Assembly: GCA_900544685.1 (NCBI GenBank)
Contig: UQWA01000010.1
Coordinates: forward strand, 1 to 64,000
Direction of reading: 5' to 3'
DNA from: an uncultured Lachnospiraceae bacterium
Lineage (GTDB): Bacteria; Bacillota; Clostridia; Lachnospirales; Lachnospiraceae
DNA: 64,000 nucleotides
The translations under genes and the position numbers were made by a program. Below the pieces are notes generated by a model. The model did no database searches. It worked only from the letters and a program-made list of their open reading frames with translations, and was not told the DNA's origin. Shown piece by piece: positions 1 to 8,219 of the stretch. How positions within the stretch are numbered: the first letter of the stretch is position 1; each line of letters begins with the position of its first letter.

Positions 1-33
1 CTATCCCCTCAAGATTGAGGGGCAGGGGAGTTG

Positions 34-54
34 AAGTGTCGAAGACACTTTTTT
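34..54 (+). terminator. Rho-independent terminator upstream of thiC
   Basis: A perfect 7-bp stem (AAGTGTC / GACACTT) with a GAA loop is followed directly by TTTT. It either ends a gene lying before the window or is the expression platform of a leader whose sensor is off the left edge. A TPP riboswitch is common upstream of thiC, but no TPP aptamer consensus is visible in the bases present. A second short inverted repeat (CCCCTCA / TGAGGGG) lies just before it at about 5-22. Confidence 0.7.
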
Positions 55-63
55 AAGTATATG

Positions 64-94
64 GCGGCAGATTGGGGGCACCACCTTCTGTCGC
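64..94. repeat. Stem-loop in the thiC leader
   Basis: GCGGCAGA pairs with TCTGTCGC (one G-U) around a G/C-rich loop. It lies between the terminator and the thiC ribosome binding site. Its right arm (TGTCGCAGAA) also occurs in the hairpin-rich element near 55260, so it may be a remnant of the same kind of sequence. No function can be assigned. Confidence 0.4.
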
Positions 95-148
95 AGAAAA
101 AATGTTGTGAATACAAGACCGGGAGGAAGACCGGAGAAGGAGAAGAAA

Positions 149-1459
149 ATGAGAGAATACACAACACAGATGGACGCAGCAAGAAAAGGAATTGTAACAT
201 CTGAGATTCAGACAGTTGCAGAAAAAGAACATATGACGTCCGAGGCGCTGATGAAGCTGGTAGCAGAAGGTAAGGTTGCTATCTGCGCAAACAGGAATCA
301 TACCTGTCTGAATCCGGAAGGAGTCGGCAGTATGCTGCGCACGAAAATCAATGTCAATCTGGGCGTCTCCAGAGACTGTAAAGATTATGACATTGAGATG
401 CAGAAGGTAATGAGTGCGGTAAACATGGGTGCAGAGGCCATTATGGATCTGTCCAGCCATGGTGATACCCGTCCATTTCGCAGAAAACTGACCAGTGAAT
501 GTCCGGCAATGATCGGTACGGTTCCGGTATATGACAGCGTCATCCATTATCAGAGAGATCTGGCAACACTGACAGCCAGAGATTTTATAGACGTAATCCG
601 GATGCATGCAGAAGATGGAGTGGATTTTGTGACTCTGCATTGTGGAATAACAAGAAAGACAATTGAACAGATTAAAAAGCATAAACGTAAAATGAATATT
701 GTAAGCCGTGGAGGCAGTCTGGTGTTTGCATGGATGAGCATGACAGGTGAAGAGAATCCTTTCTATGAGTATTATGATGAGATTCTGGATATCTGCGAGG
801 AATATGACGTTACCATTTCTCTTGGAGATGCATGCAGACCGGGATGTCTGGCAGATGCGTCAGATGTATGTCAGATAGAGGAACTGGTGCGTCTGGGTGA
901 ACTGACGAAACGCGCCTGGGCACATAACGTTCAGGTAATGGTAGAAGGACCTGGACATGTGCCGCTGGATCAGGTAGCGGCAAATATGAAGATTCAGCAG
1001 AGTATCTGTATGGGTGCACCATTCTATGTACTTGGGCCTATTGTAACAGATATTGCACCTGGATATGACCATATTACAAGTGCTATCGGCGGTGCTGTTG
1101 CAGCGATGAACGGAGCTGCTTTTCTGTGTTATGTAACACCGGCAGAACATCTGGCGCTGCCAAATGTAGATGATGTAAAGCAGGGAATCATCGCATCGAA
1201 GATTGCAGCTCATGCAGCAGATATTGCAAAAGGTGTACCGGGGGCGAGAGATATAGATGACAGAATGGCAGAGGCAAGACAAAAACTGGACTGGGAAGCA
1301 CAGTATGCCTGTGCCCTTGATTCGGAGACGGCAAGAGCAATCCGGAACAGCAGAAGTCCGGAAGAAGATCACAGTGATACCTGCAGTATGTGCGGAAAAT
1401 TCTGTGCAGTGCGAAGTATGAACAAGGCACTGGCGGGAGAATATATCGACATTCTGTAA
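149..1459 (+). CDS. thiC: Phosphomethylpyrimidine synthase ThiC
   Basis: Radical SAM enzyme that rearranges 5-aminoimidazole ribotide into hydroxymethylpyrimidine phosphate, the pyrimidine half of thiamine. The product is 436 residues, normal for the family. The C-terminal cluster-binding cysteines are C412, C415 and C419 (CSMCGKFC); the spacing between the last two is one residue shorter than in the enterobacterial form, which I recall as usual for clostridial ThiC. An upstream ATG at 107 is in frame, but AAGGAG at 137-142 sits 6 bases before the ATG at 149, so 149 is preferred. No other thiamine gene is adjacent in the window. The enzyme is cytoplasmic and oxygen sensitive, which fits an anaerobe. 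Confidence 0.95.
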   Translation: MREYTTQMDAARKGIVTSEIQTVAEKEHMTSEALMKLVAEGKVAICANRNHTCLNPEGVGSMLRTKINVNLGVSRDCKDYDIEMQKVMSAVNMGAEAIMDLSSHGDTRPFRRKLTSECPAMIGTVPVYDSVIHYQRDLATLTARDFIDVIRMHAEDGVDFVTLHCGITRKTIEQIKKHKRKMNIVSRGGSLVFAWMSMTGEENPFYEYYDEILDICEEYDVTISLGDACRPGCLADASDVCQIEELVRLGELTKRAWAHNVQVMVEGPGHVPLDQVAANMKIQQSICMGAPFYVLGPIVTDIAPGYDHITSAIGGAVAAMNGAAFLCYVTPAEHLALPNVDDVKQGIIASKIAAHAADIAKGVPGARDIDDRMAEARQKLDWEAQYACALDSETARAIRNSRSPEEDHSDTCSMCGKFCAVRSMNKALAGEYIDIL

Positions 1460-1473
1460 CGGATCAGAACAAA

Positions 1474-1528
1474 TTTACATTCATTTTACATAAAAAAGCA
1501 TACGAATTTTACATAGAGTAACTATAAT
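1474..1528 (+). promoter_or_regulatory. Pho-box-like promoter of ppk
   Basis: TTTACA occurs at 1474-1479, 1485-1490 and 1508-1513, that is at 0, +11 and +34, with a degenerate copy in the position of the missing repeat. The last copy ends 9 bases before a consensus TATAAT (1523-1528), and no normal -35 box is present. Direct 11-base repeats of this kind replacing the -35 region are the layout of PhoP/PhoB-activated promoters. The gene downstream is polyphosphate kinase. The assignment is inferred from pattern and context. Confidence 0.6.
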
Positions 1529-1596
1529 GTAAAAGATTGCAAATCAAGTATGTGAAAAAGTCAGTTGGTAAATCCAATGGAGTGAAAGGAATGTAA

Positions 1597-3675
1597 ATGA
1601 AGAAAACAGAAGAAAAGTATTTGATGAACCGGGAATTATCCTGGTTAAAGTTTAACGATAGAGTTCTGGATGAAGCTGGGAATCCGCGGGTACCGCTGGC
1701 AGAGAGACTGACCTTTGCATCTATTTATCAGTCGAATTTGGATGAATTCTATATGGTCCGGGTGGGAACGCTGATGGATCAGATGGAGTCAGATGAAGTG
1801 GTACGGGAAAATAAGACCAATATGACCAGTGAAGAGCAGGTGAAGGCTATTGTAAAGGCCACTAGGGATCTGGATCTGAAGAAAGCACGGATCTATGAAC
1901 AGCTCATGGGCGAACTGGAACCGAAGGGAATCCGCATTATCAATTTTAATAAATTATCCGATGAAGAGGGAAAGCTTCTGGAAGCCTACTTTGATACAGA
2001 GATTGCACCGTATCTTTCTGCTACAGTGATCAGTAAACAGCAGCCATTTCCATTTCTGAAGAATAAAGAGATCTATGCAGCGGCACTTTTGGAAAGTAAA
2101 AATGGAAAAGGCAGAATGGCAATCATACCGTGCAGTAACAATGTATTTCGACGTCTGATCGATATCCCGACGAGACTGGGAACTTTTATGTTGTCGGAAG
2201 AACTGATTCTGCATTTTTTTCCGAAGATGTTTAAGAATTATACAGTAAAAGAAAAGTCATTGGTTCGCGTGACCAGAAATGCAGATATTGATACAGAGAC
2301 GATCTATGATGAGGATCTGGATTACCGTGACGCTATGGAGAATCTGATTCGTCAGCGTAAACGTATGAAGCCGGTGCGCATGGAATTATCCAGAGATTTA
2401 AGCAAGAAGATGGTGCAGTCCCTATGCAAGGCAATTCAGGTGGATAAGACCCATGTATTTTTATCCGATGTGCCGCTGGATTTGTCCTTTGTATTTGGTA
2501 TTCAGAATTATCTGAGAAGTAATGGAAAGGAAGAACTGTTCTATCAGAGGAGGTCTCCGCGTATGTCGCCGGCACTGGATATGAAGAAGAGCCTGATTGC
2601 ACAGACCGAGAAAAAGGATATACTGCTGTCTTACCCATTTGAAAATATCAAGTCCTTTATCAATCTCTTATATGAGGCTGCAAAAGATGACACCGTTGTT
2701 TCTATCAAAATGACGCTTTATCGTCTGGCAAATAAGAGCCAGATCATCGATGCGCTGATTGAAGCAGCAGAAAATGGAAAAGAAGTGGTAGTACTGGTAG
2801 AACTGCGGGCAAGATTTGATGAAGAAAGTAATATCGAGTATTCCAGAAAACTGGAGGATGCAGGATGCCGTGTCATCTATGGATTAAATGGATTCAAAGT
2901 ACACTCCAAGCTCTGTCTGATTTCCAGAAAGACGGAAAAAGGGGTATCTTATATTACACAGATCGGAACCGGTAATTATAATGAAAAGACCGCTGCATTG
3001 TATACTGATTTATCACTGATTACAGCAAATCGGGAGATCGGAAAAGAAGCAGCAGAAGTCTTTTCATCCCTGTTAAAAGGGGAAGTGATGGAAAAAACAA
3101 ACCATCTTCTGGTATCACCAAAATGTCTGCAAAGTAAGATTCTTGCTATGATTGATGAAGAGATCGAGAAGGCAAAACAGGGGGAAGAATCCTATATCGG
3201 TATTAAGATCAATTCTCTGACGGATAAAACCATTATTGATAAGCTGGTGGAAGCATCTCAGGCAGGCGTAAAGATTGAGATGATTGTACGGGGAATCTGC
3301 TGTCTGATCCCTGAGGTAAAGGGGTATACCGAAAATATCAAAGTTATCAGTATAGTGGGACGTTTCCTGGAGCATTCCAGAATCTATCGGTTCGGAACAA
3401 AAGAAAGAGAAAAAATCTATATCGGTTCAGCAGATTTTATGACCAGAAATACCATTCGCCGAGTGGAAGTGGCAGTTCCGATTCTGGATAAACAGATTCG
3501 GGAACGTCTGGATCACATGTTTGAAATGATGATGAATGACGATGAAAAGGGAAAGAAGCTGACAAATAAGGGAATCTATAAAAGCAGACAGTTAAGTGAA
3601 GTAAAGCTGAATTCTCAGGAATTGTTTTATGCCATGGTGTACAGTCAGGCGGAAAAGGGTGTGAGTGATAAATGA
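1597..3675 (+). CDS. ppk1: Polyphosphate kinase 1
   Basis: Reversibly transfers the gamma phosphate of ATP to long-chain polyphosphate. The product is 692 residues, full length for PPK1. The autophosphorylated histidine is H436 (in FKVHSKLCL) and the second essential histidine is H593 (in LEHSRIY), nearly the E. coli numbering. The N-terminal region begins with the family motif NRELSWLKFNDRVL. It is preceded by a Pho-box-like promoter, so expression probably rises in phosphate limitation. Its stop codon overlaps the start of the next gene (ATGA), indicating translational coupling with an HD phosphohydrolase. Confidence 0.96.
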   Translation: MKKTEEKYLMNRELSWLKFNDRVLDEAGNPRVPLAERLTFASIYQSNLDEFYMVRVGTLMDQMESDEVVRENKTNMTSEEQVKAIVKATRDLDLKKARIYEQLMGELEPKGIRIINFNKLSDEEGKLLEAYFDTEIAPYLSATVISKQQPFPFLKNKEIYAAALLESKNGKGRMAIIPCSNNVFRRLIDIPTRLGTFMLSEELILHFFPKMFKNYTVKEKSLVRVTRNADIDTETIYDEDLDYRDAMENLIRQRKRMKPVRMELSRDLSKKMVQSLCKAIQVDKTHVFLSDVPLDLSFVFGIQNYLRSNGKEELFYQRRSPRMSPALDMKKSLIAQTEKKDILLSYPFENIKSFINLLYEAAKDDTVVSIKMTLYRLANKSQIIDALIEAAENGKEVVVLVELRARFDEESNIEYSRKLEDAGCRVIYGLNGFKVHSKLCLISRKTEKGVSYITQIGTGNYNEKTAALYTDLSLITANREIGKEAAEVFSSLLKGEVMEKTNHLLVSPKCLQSKILAMIDEEIEKAKQGEESYIGIKINSLTDKTIIDKLVEASQAGVKIEMIVRGICCLIPEVKGYTENIKVISIVGRFLEHSRIYRFGTKEREKIYIGSADFMTRNTIRRVEVAVPILDKQIRERLDHMFEMMMNDDEKGKKLTNKGIYKSRQLSEVKLNSQELFYAMVYSQAEKGVSDK

Positions 3676-4373
3676 GCTGTCAGTCAAAAGAAAGTAAAAC
3701 AGAAGAACCGAAAAGTATGGATTACAAAAAGATACTGGAAAACGAAGAAGTAAAAACATTTTTAAAAAAAGGAAATGAAAATCTTGGTGTGTTGGGATAT
3801 ACGGATCACTCAGAAAAGCATTGCGCGATTGTAGCGAAACGAGCTGGTGAGATTTTGAAAGAATTTGGTTATTCAAAGCATGAGATTGAACTGGCACAGA
3901 TTGCCGGTGCCATGCATGATATCGGCAATGCCATAAACCGAAAAAATCACGGCGAATATGGAGCTTTGCTGGCCAATGAACTGCTTCAGAAAATGGGAAT
4001 GTCGATGGAAGACAGAGTGATCATTGTGTCTGCCATCGGACATCATGATGAATCCACCGGTGGAGCAGTAGACCCGGTATCAGCAGCATTGATTCTGGCA
4101 GATAAGACCGATGTCCGGAGGAAACGTGTCCGCACAAAAGAGAAAGCCAGTTTTGATAAACATGACCGGGTAAATTATGCAGTCACCAATGCAACCGTAA
4201 AATTAAACCCGGAAAAGCATGTGATCACCCTGGACCTTGAAATTGATGAAAGCATCTGCACCATGTATGAATATTTCGAAATCTTTCTGGGACGGATGAT
4301 GATGTGCCGACAGGCAGCAGAAATGCTGGGCGCCAAGTTTAAACTGCTGGCTAACGGCAGTAAAGTATTATAA
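3672..4373 (+). CDS. HD-domain phosphohydrolase coupled to ppk
   Basis: A 233-residue cytoplasmic protein with the HD metal-binding set: H46, H82-D83, H93, H124-H125 and D144. HD proteins of this kind hydrolyse phosphate esters or nucleotides; the substrate cannot be read from the sequence. The start overlaps the ppk stop by 4 bases. A second in-frame ATG at 3717 is possible, because the first 15 residues are polar and look non-conserved. The coupling to ppk suggests a role in phosphate or nucleotide metabolism, but that is inference. A terminator follows. Confidence 0.8.
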   Translation: MSCQSKESKTEEPKSMDYKKILENEEVKTFLKKGNENLGVLGYTDHSEKHCAIVAKRAGEILKEFGYSKHEIELAQIAGAMHDIGNAINRKNHGEYGALLANELLQKMGMSMEDRVIIVSAIGHHDESTGGAVDPVSAALILADKTDVRRKRVRTKEKASFDKHDRVNYAVTNATVKLNPEKHVITLDLEIDESICTMYEYFEIFLGRMMMCRQAAEMLGAKFKLLANGSKVL

Positions 4374-4385
4374 AAATGAAGAGAT

Positions 4386-4429
4386 AAAGGGCTTGTGAGA
4401 AGATTGTTACTCACGAGTCCTTTGTTTTA
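4386..4429 (+). terminator. Terminator after ppk operon
   Basis: AAAGGGCTTGTGAG pairs with CTCACGAGTCCTTT with one mismatch, followed by GTTTTA. It closes the ppk-HD transcription unit. Confidence 0.7.
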
Positions 4430-4433
4430 TAAA

Positions 4434-4462
4434 TTGCGAAATGAACAGGATTCGATTATAAT
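4434..4462 (+). promoter_or_regulatory. Promoter of the YARHG protein gene
   Basis: TTGCGA (4434-4439), a 17-base spacer and TATAAT (4457-4462), directly after the preceding terminator. The leader to the start at 4617 is about 145 bases, AT-rich, and shows no clear structure. Confidence 0.6.
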
Positions 4463-4616
4463 AGTTATAAATCAATTCAAACAGCGAGATAAGAGTAGAA
4501 TTAGTAAGAATCAATTATAATAAAAAGACAAAGATACATGAATGCATGATAGAAACACAGAGAAAATAACTGAGATTATAAGACAGTTAATATGTCTGAA
4601 GAAAGGAAAAGGTACT

Positions 4617-5495
4617 ATGAAAGGTAGAAGATGTGTAGCAGTTTTTTGTATGACAGCTATGTTGTTATCAGTAAATGAGATTGGAGCAGGATCGTGGAAA
4701 CAGGGAGAATTAGTTGCAGCTGCGGAGGATTCCGTGTGGAAGGAAATTCCGGAGAATTTTGTATTTTCCAGCGGCGTGGGTGCCTGGGCAACAGAACTTC
4801 AGGTGGAAGATGACGGCTCATTTACAGGAGTCTATCATGATTCGGAGATGGGAGATACTGGTGATGGATATCCCAACGGAACGGTGTATTTCTGCAATTT
4901 CTCCGGTAAATTCACAGAACCGCTGAGATTTGATGAATGTATGTATGAAATGGATCTGGAAGAACTGAATATAGAGAGAACGGAAGGTGATTCCTATATT
5001 GAAAATGGTGTGCGTTATGTGTGTTCAGAACCATATGGTATTTCCGGTGGGACACAATTTACATTATACACACCTGGACAGCCTTATGAATCAATGTCAG
5101 AGGATTTTATCTGGTGGGTCAGAAGTATATATGGGAATGAAGATACAGATTACCTGAATTGCTATGCCATCTGTAATGAAGCTACTCAAGATGGATTTGT
5201 CGCTTATGATAATCCACAGGAAGATTCTAATGATGACGAATATATATTCCCAAATTCTGATAAAGAATATCTGACACAGCAGGATATTGCTTACATGACC
5301 AGTGAGGGAATTCAGCAGGCTGTGAATGAGATCTATGCAAGACATGGGCGTGTATTCCAGAAAGCTGATGTGGCTGCGTATTTTGCATCCAAAAGCTGGT
5401 ATCATCCGATTCAGGGCAAGACAGATGATCAGATCGTGGCAGAATTTAACAGCTATGAAAAAGCGAATGTGGATTTTCTTGCAAAATATCTGTAA
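4617..5495 (+). CDS. Secreted YARHG-domain protein
   Basis: The 292-residue product has an N-terminal Sec signal peptide (basic MKGRR, a hydrophobic stretch to about residue 20, and a likely cleavage near AAAED), so it acts outside the membrane. No lipobox is seen. The last 60 residues hold a YARHG domain (IYARHGRVF, then WYHP), a short extracellular module of unknown biochemical role. The middle is rich in Asp, Glu and Tyr and unrecognised. A longer open frame begins at 4542, but AAAGGAAAAGG lies just before 4617 and the signal peptide starts there. It stands alone between its own promoter and the ilv T-box. Confidence 0.75.
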   Translation: MKGRRCVAVFCMTAMLLSVNEIGAGSWKQGELVAAAEDSVWKEIPENFVFSSGVGAWATELQVEDDGSFTGVYHDSEMGDTGDGYPNGTVYFCNFSGKFTEPLRFDECMYEMDLEELNIERTEGDSYIENGVRYVCSEPYGISGGTQFTLYTPGQPYESMSEDFIWWVRSIYGNEDTDYLNCYAICNEATQDGFVAYDNPQEDSNDDEYIFPNSDKEYLTQQDIAYMTSEGIQQAVNEIYARHGRVFQKADVAAYFASKSWYHPIQGKTDDQIVAEFNSYEKANVDFLAKYL

Positions 5496-5631
5496 AAAAA
5501 TATAACACAAAAGAGGAGTCTGAATCCAGGCACAAATGAAAAGAAGATTTTGAGTGTCCGTATATCAAAGACTTTTGTGCAGTTTTGAAAGAAAATGCAA
5601 ATATTGATCAAAAATATAGTCAGTTTGTCCC

Positions 5632-5659
5632 TTGAATTTCAAAACAATCGGACTATAAT
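5632..5659 (+). promoter_or_regulatory. Promoter of the ilv T-box transcript
   Basis: TTGAAT (5632-5637), 16-base spacer, consensus TATAAT (5654-5659). Transcription would begin near 5666, at the start of the T-box leader. Confidence 0.65.
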
Positions 5660-5665
5660 AAAAGA

Positions 5666-5960
5666 CAACAAATCAAAGAGAGTTACTTAAATTCGTTGAA
5701 GAGAACAAAGTTATTTCCGCAAGGATCTACAGAGAACCTGTATTTGGTGAGAGCAGGGATGCCGGAAGAAGTAAATATCATCTCTAAGAAGCGGCCTGAA
5801 TCAAAATAATGCAGTAGGGCTCGCCGGTTTTCTACCGTTAACAAGAAAGCGTATGTTGGTACGTTCAGAGTGCTGTGATGACGATCACAGAATCAGGGTG
5901 GTAACGCGGAATAGAATTTCGTCCCTGTCAGTGTAAATGATACACTGACAGGGATTTTTT
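5666..5960 (+). promoter_or_regulatory. T-box leader, probable Ile specifier
   Basis: The conserved antiterminator box AGGGTGGTAACGCGG is at 5895-5909. The competing terminator is a perfect 13-bp stem (CCCTGTCAGTGTA 5923-5935 / 5941-5953) followed by ATTTTTT. Stem I features are visible: CAGAGAACC and GGTGAGAGC around 5730-5755. The specifier is best read as ATC at 5777-5779, in the position that precedes the ACTC(C/T)TGAG-like segment of other T-boxes, which would make it isoleucine-responsive. Uncharged tRNA-Ile would allow read-through into the BASS transporter gene and ilvC. Most of the 586-base gap between genes is this element. Confidence 0.9.
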
Positions 5961-6081
5961 CATTTCACAAAAAGGCCTTATGAAACGAAAAATCCGGGTT
6001 CCTCAACGAAAAAGCACCTTCTTGGATTGAAAAATAAGTGCTGTAAGAAGAAAGCAGCGAAATTTTTAGGAGGAAGATTCT

Positions 6082-7107
6082 ATGAAGTCTTTGCAGAAAG
6101 CAAGTAAGTTTTTATCCGATTACACATCGGCTGTCGTGATACTTATTGCAGTAGTTACATTTTTCGTACCCGGTATGATGGGCTGGGTCAATTACCAGTT
6201 ATTTACCGATCCGGTAGCCAACAAGTTCACCAGTCAGTCCATAATCATTGGTGTGATTATGTTCAGTATGGGACTGACATTAACAACGAAAGATTTTCAG
6301 ATTCTGGCGCAGAGACCTTTTGATATCTGCATCGGAGCGGTAGCACAGTACTTTATCATGCCGTTCCTGGCATTTACCTTATCAAAAGTATTGCATCTGC
6401 CAGATGGTATTGCACTGGGACTGATCCTGGTTGGCTGTTGTCCGGGCGGTGTATCATCCAACATCATGTCTTACCTGTGTGGTGGTGATGTGGCGTTTTC
6501 TGTAGGAATGACAACCGTATCCACCATCCTTTCACCAGTGATGACACCATTGATGGTTTCCCTTCTTGCAAGAGGAACGAAGATCACCATTCATGGATTG
6601 CCGATGCTGGTATCCATTCTGGAAACCGTCATTGTTCCGGTTGCATTTGGATTTGTACTGAATTTCCTGCTTGGAAAGAAAAAAGCATTTCAGGAAGCGC
6701 AGAAAGTTATGCCTGGTATCGCAGTACTTGGTCTTGCATGTGTAGTTGGTGGTGTGATCTCATCCCAGGGATCCAGATTCTTCCAGTCTGGACTTGTGAT
6801 CTTCGTGGCAGTACTGCTTCACAATGGTCTTGGTTATCTGCTGGGATATGGAGCCGGCAAATTAACCGGAATGAATAAAGCAAAGAAGAGAACCATTTCC
6901 ATTGAGGTAGGTATGCAGAATGCAGGACTTGCCACTAATCTGGCAACTACTACAGCACAGTTCGCAAATACGCCGGAATCTGCAGTTATCTGTGCAGTAT
7001 CCTGTGTATGGCATTCCATTTCGGGAACTCTTCTGGCAGGTATGTTTGCCATGAGAGATAAAATGCAGGAAAATAAAGCAGCCAGAAAAAATCTGGTGGA
7101 AGAATAA
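6082..7107 (+). CDS. BASS-family (bile acid:Na+ symporter-like) transporter
   Basis: A 341-residue integral membrane protein with about ten hydrophobic segments and family motifs such as GLTLT near residue 70 and LVGCCPGGVSSN near residue 115. Bacterial BASS members carry organic anions including pantoate/ketopantoate (PanS) and 2-keto acids, usually with Na+. AGGAGG at 6069-6074 sets the start. It lies between an Ile T-box and ilvC, with only 86 bases to the ilvC start and no terminator between, so it is co-expressed with branched-chain amino acid synthesis. A branched-chain 2-keto acid or ketopantoate substrate is therefore plausible, but this is inferred from context only. Confidence 0.88.
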   Translation: MKSLQKASKFLSDYTSAVVILIAVVTFFVPGMMGWVNYQLFTDPVANKFTSQSIIIGVIMFSMGLTLTTKDFQILAQRPFDICIGAVAQYFIMPFLAFTLSKVLHLPDGIALGLILVGCCPGGVSSNIMSYLCGGDVAFSVGMTTVSTILSPVMTPLMVSLLARGTKITIHGLPMLVSILETVIVPVAFGFVLNFLLGKKKAFQEAQKVMPGIAVLGLACVVGGVISSQGSRFFQSGLVIFVAVLLHNGLGYLLGYGAGKLTGMNKAKKRTISIEVGMQNAGLATNLATTTAQFANTPESAVICAVSCVWHSISGTLLAGMFAMRDKMQENKAARKNLVEE

Positions 7108-7193
7108 GTATTCATGTGAATTTTATGAGGAAAGTAAAGGAATTTCAAACCTTTTACTATATAAGAAAAAGACATCAACGGAGGAATGAAAAA

Positions 7194-8219
7194 ATGTCAG
7201 AAACAGCAAGAATTTTTTATCAGGAAGATTGTAACTTATCATTACTGGAAGGAAAGACCATTGCCATCATCGGATACGGCAGCCAGGGACATGCACATGC
7301 TCTGAACCTGAGAGATTCCGGATGCAATGTTATCATCGGTTTGTATGAAGGAAGCAGATCCTGGGCAAAGGCAGAAGCACAGGGATTTAAGGTATATACC
7401 GCAGCAGAGGCTGCTAAAAAAGCAGATATCATCATGATCCTGATCAATGATGAAAAACAGGCAAAGCTTTACAAAGAATCCATCGAACCAAACCTGGAAG
7501 AAGGAAATATGCTGATGTTCGCCCATGGTTTCAATATTCACTTTGGATGCATCAAACCACCAAAATATGTGGATGTTACCATGATTGCACCAAAGGCTCC
7601 GGGTCATACCGTAAGAAGTGAATATCAGGCTGGTAAGGGAACTCCTTGTCTGATAGCTGTAGAACAGGATGCTACAGGAAAAGCAAAAGAACTGGCACTG
7701 GCTTATGGACTTGCAATCGGCGGAGCAAGAGCAGGTCTTTTGGAAACGACCTTCCGTGTAGAAACAGAAACAGACCTTTTTGGAGAGCAGGCAGTTCTTT
7801 GCGGTGGTGTATGTGCCCTGATGCAGGCTGGATTTGAAACTCTGGTAGAAGCCGGATATGATCCAAGAAATGCTTACTTTGAATGTATCCATGAGATGAA
7901 GCTGATCGTTGACCTGATCTATCAGTCAGGATTTGCAGGAATGAGATATTCCATTTCTAACACTGCAGAATATGGTGATTATGTAACCGGACCAAAGATC
8001 ATTACGGAAGATACCAAGAAGGCTATGAAGAAGATTCTGTCTGATATTCAGGATGGTACCTTTGCAAAAGACTTCTTATTAGATATGTCTGATGCAGGAG
8101 CACAGGTTCACTTCAAGGCAATGAGAAAACTGGCTTCTGAACATCCATCAGAAAAAGTCGGTGCAGAAATCCGTAAACTGTACAGCTGGAACGGAGAAGA
8201 CAAACTGATCAATAACTAA
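7194..8219 (+). CDS. ilvC: Ketol-acid reductoisomerase
   Basis: Converts acetolactate and acetohydroxybutyrate to the dihydroxy acids of valine, leucine and isoleucine synthesis, using NAD(P)H and Mg2+. The product is 341 residues, a class I (short) enzyme. The dinucleotide-binding motif GYGSQGHAHALNLRDSG is near residue 24, and the metal-binding Asp/Glu segment (ETDLFGEQAVLCGG) near residue 190. An upstream in-frame ATG exists at 7116, but GGAGG at 7180-7184 and homology place the start at 7194. It is controlled with the transporter gene by the T-box. Its stop overlaps the end of the convergent tetR gene. Confidence 0.96.
   Translation: MSETARIFYQEDCNLSLLEGKTIAIIGYGSQGHAHALNLRDSGCNVIIGLYEGSRSWAKAEAQGFKVYTAAEAAKKADIIMILINDEKQAKLYKESIEPNLEEGNMLMFAHGFNIHFGCIKPPKYVDVTMIAPKAPGHTVRSEYQAGKGTPCLIAVEQDATGKAKELALAYGLAIGGARAGLLETTFRVETETDLFGEQAVLCGGVCALMQAGFETLVEAGYDPRNAYFECIHEMKLIVDLIYQSGFAGMRYSISNTAEYGDYVTGPKIITEDTKKAMKKILSDIQDGTFAKDFLLDMSDAGAQVHFKAMRKLASEHPSEKVGAEIRKLYSWNGEDKLINN

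Noticed and set aside
1..148. TPP riboswitch upstream of thiC
   Set aside because: Only a terminator and a hairpin are visible; the conserved TPP aptamer segments are not in the bases present and may lie before the window.
53..682. 209-residue minus-strand protein opposite thiC
   Set aside because: Cys/His/Phe-rich composition typical of the antisense of a real gene; the thiC frame is certain.
860..1372. 170-residue minus-strand protein opposite thiC
   Set aside because: Shadow of thiC with no domain or ribosome binding site.
7242..7892. 216-residue minus-strand protein opposite ilvC
   Set aside because: Shadow frame; ilvC is complete and conserved across it.
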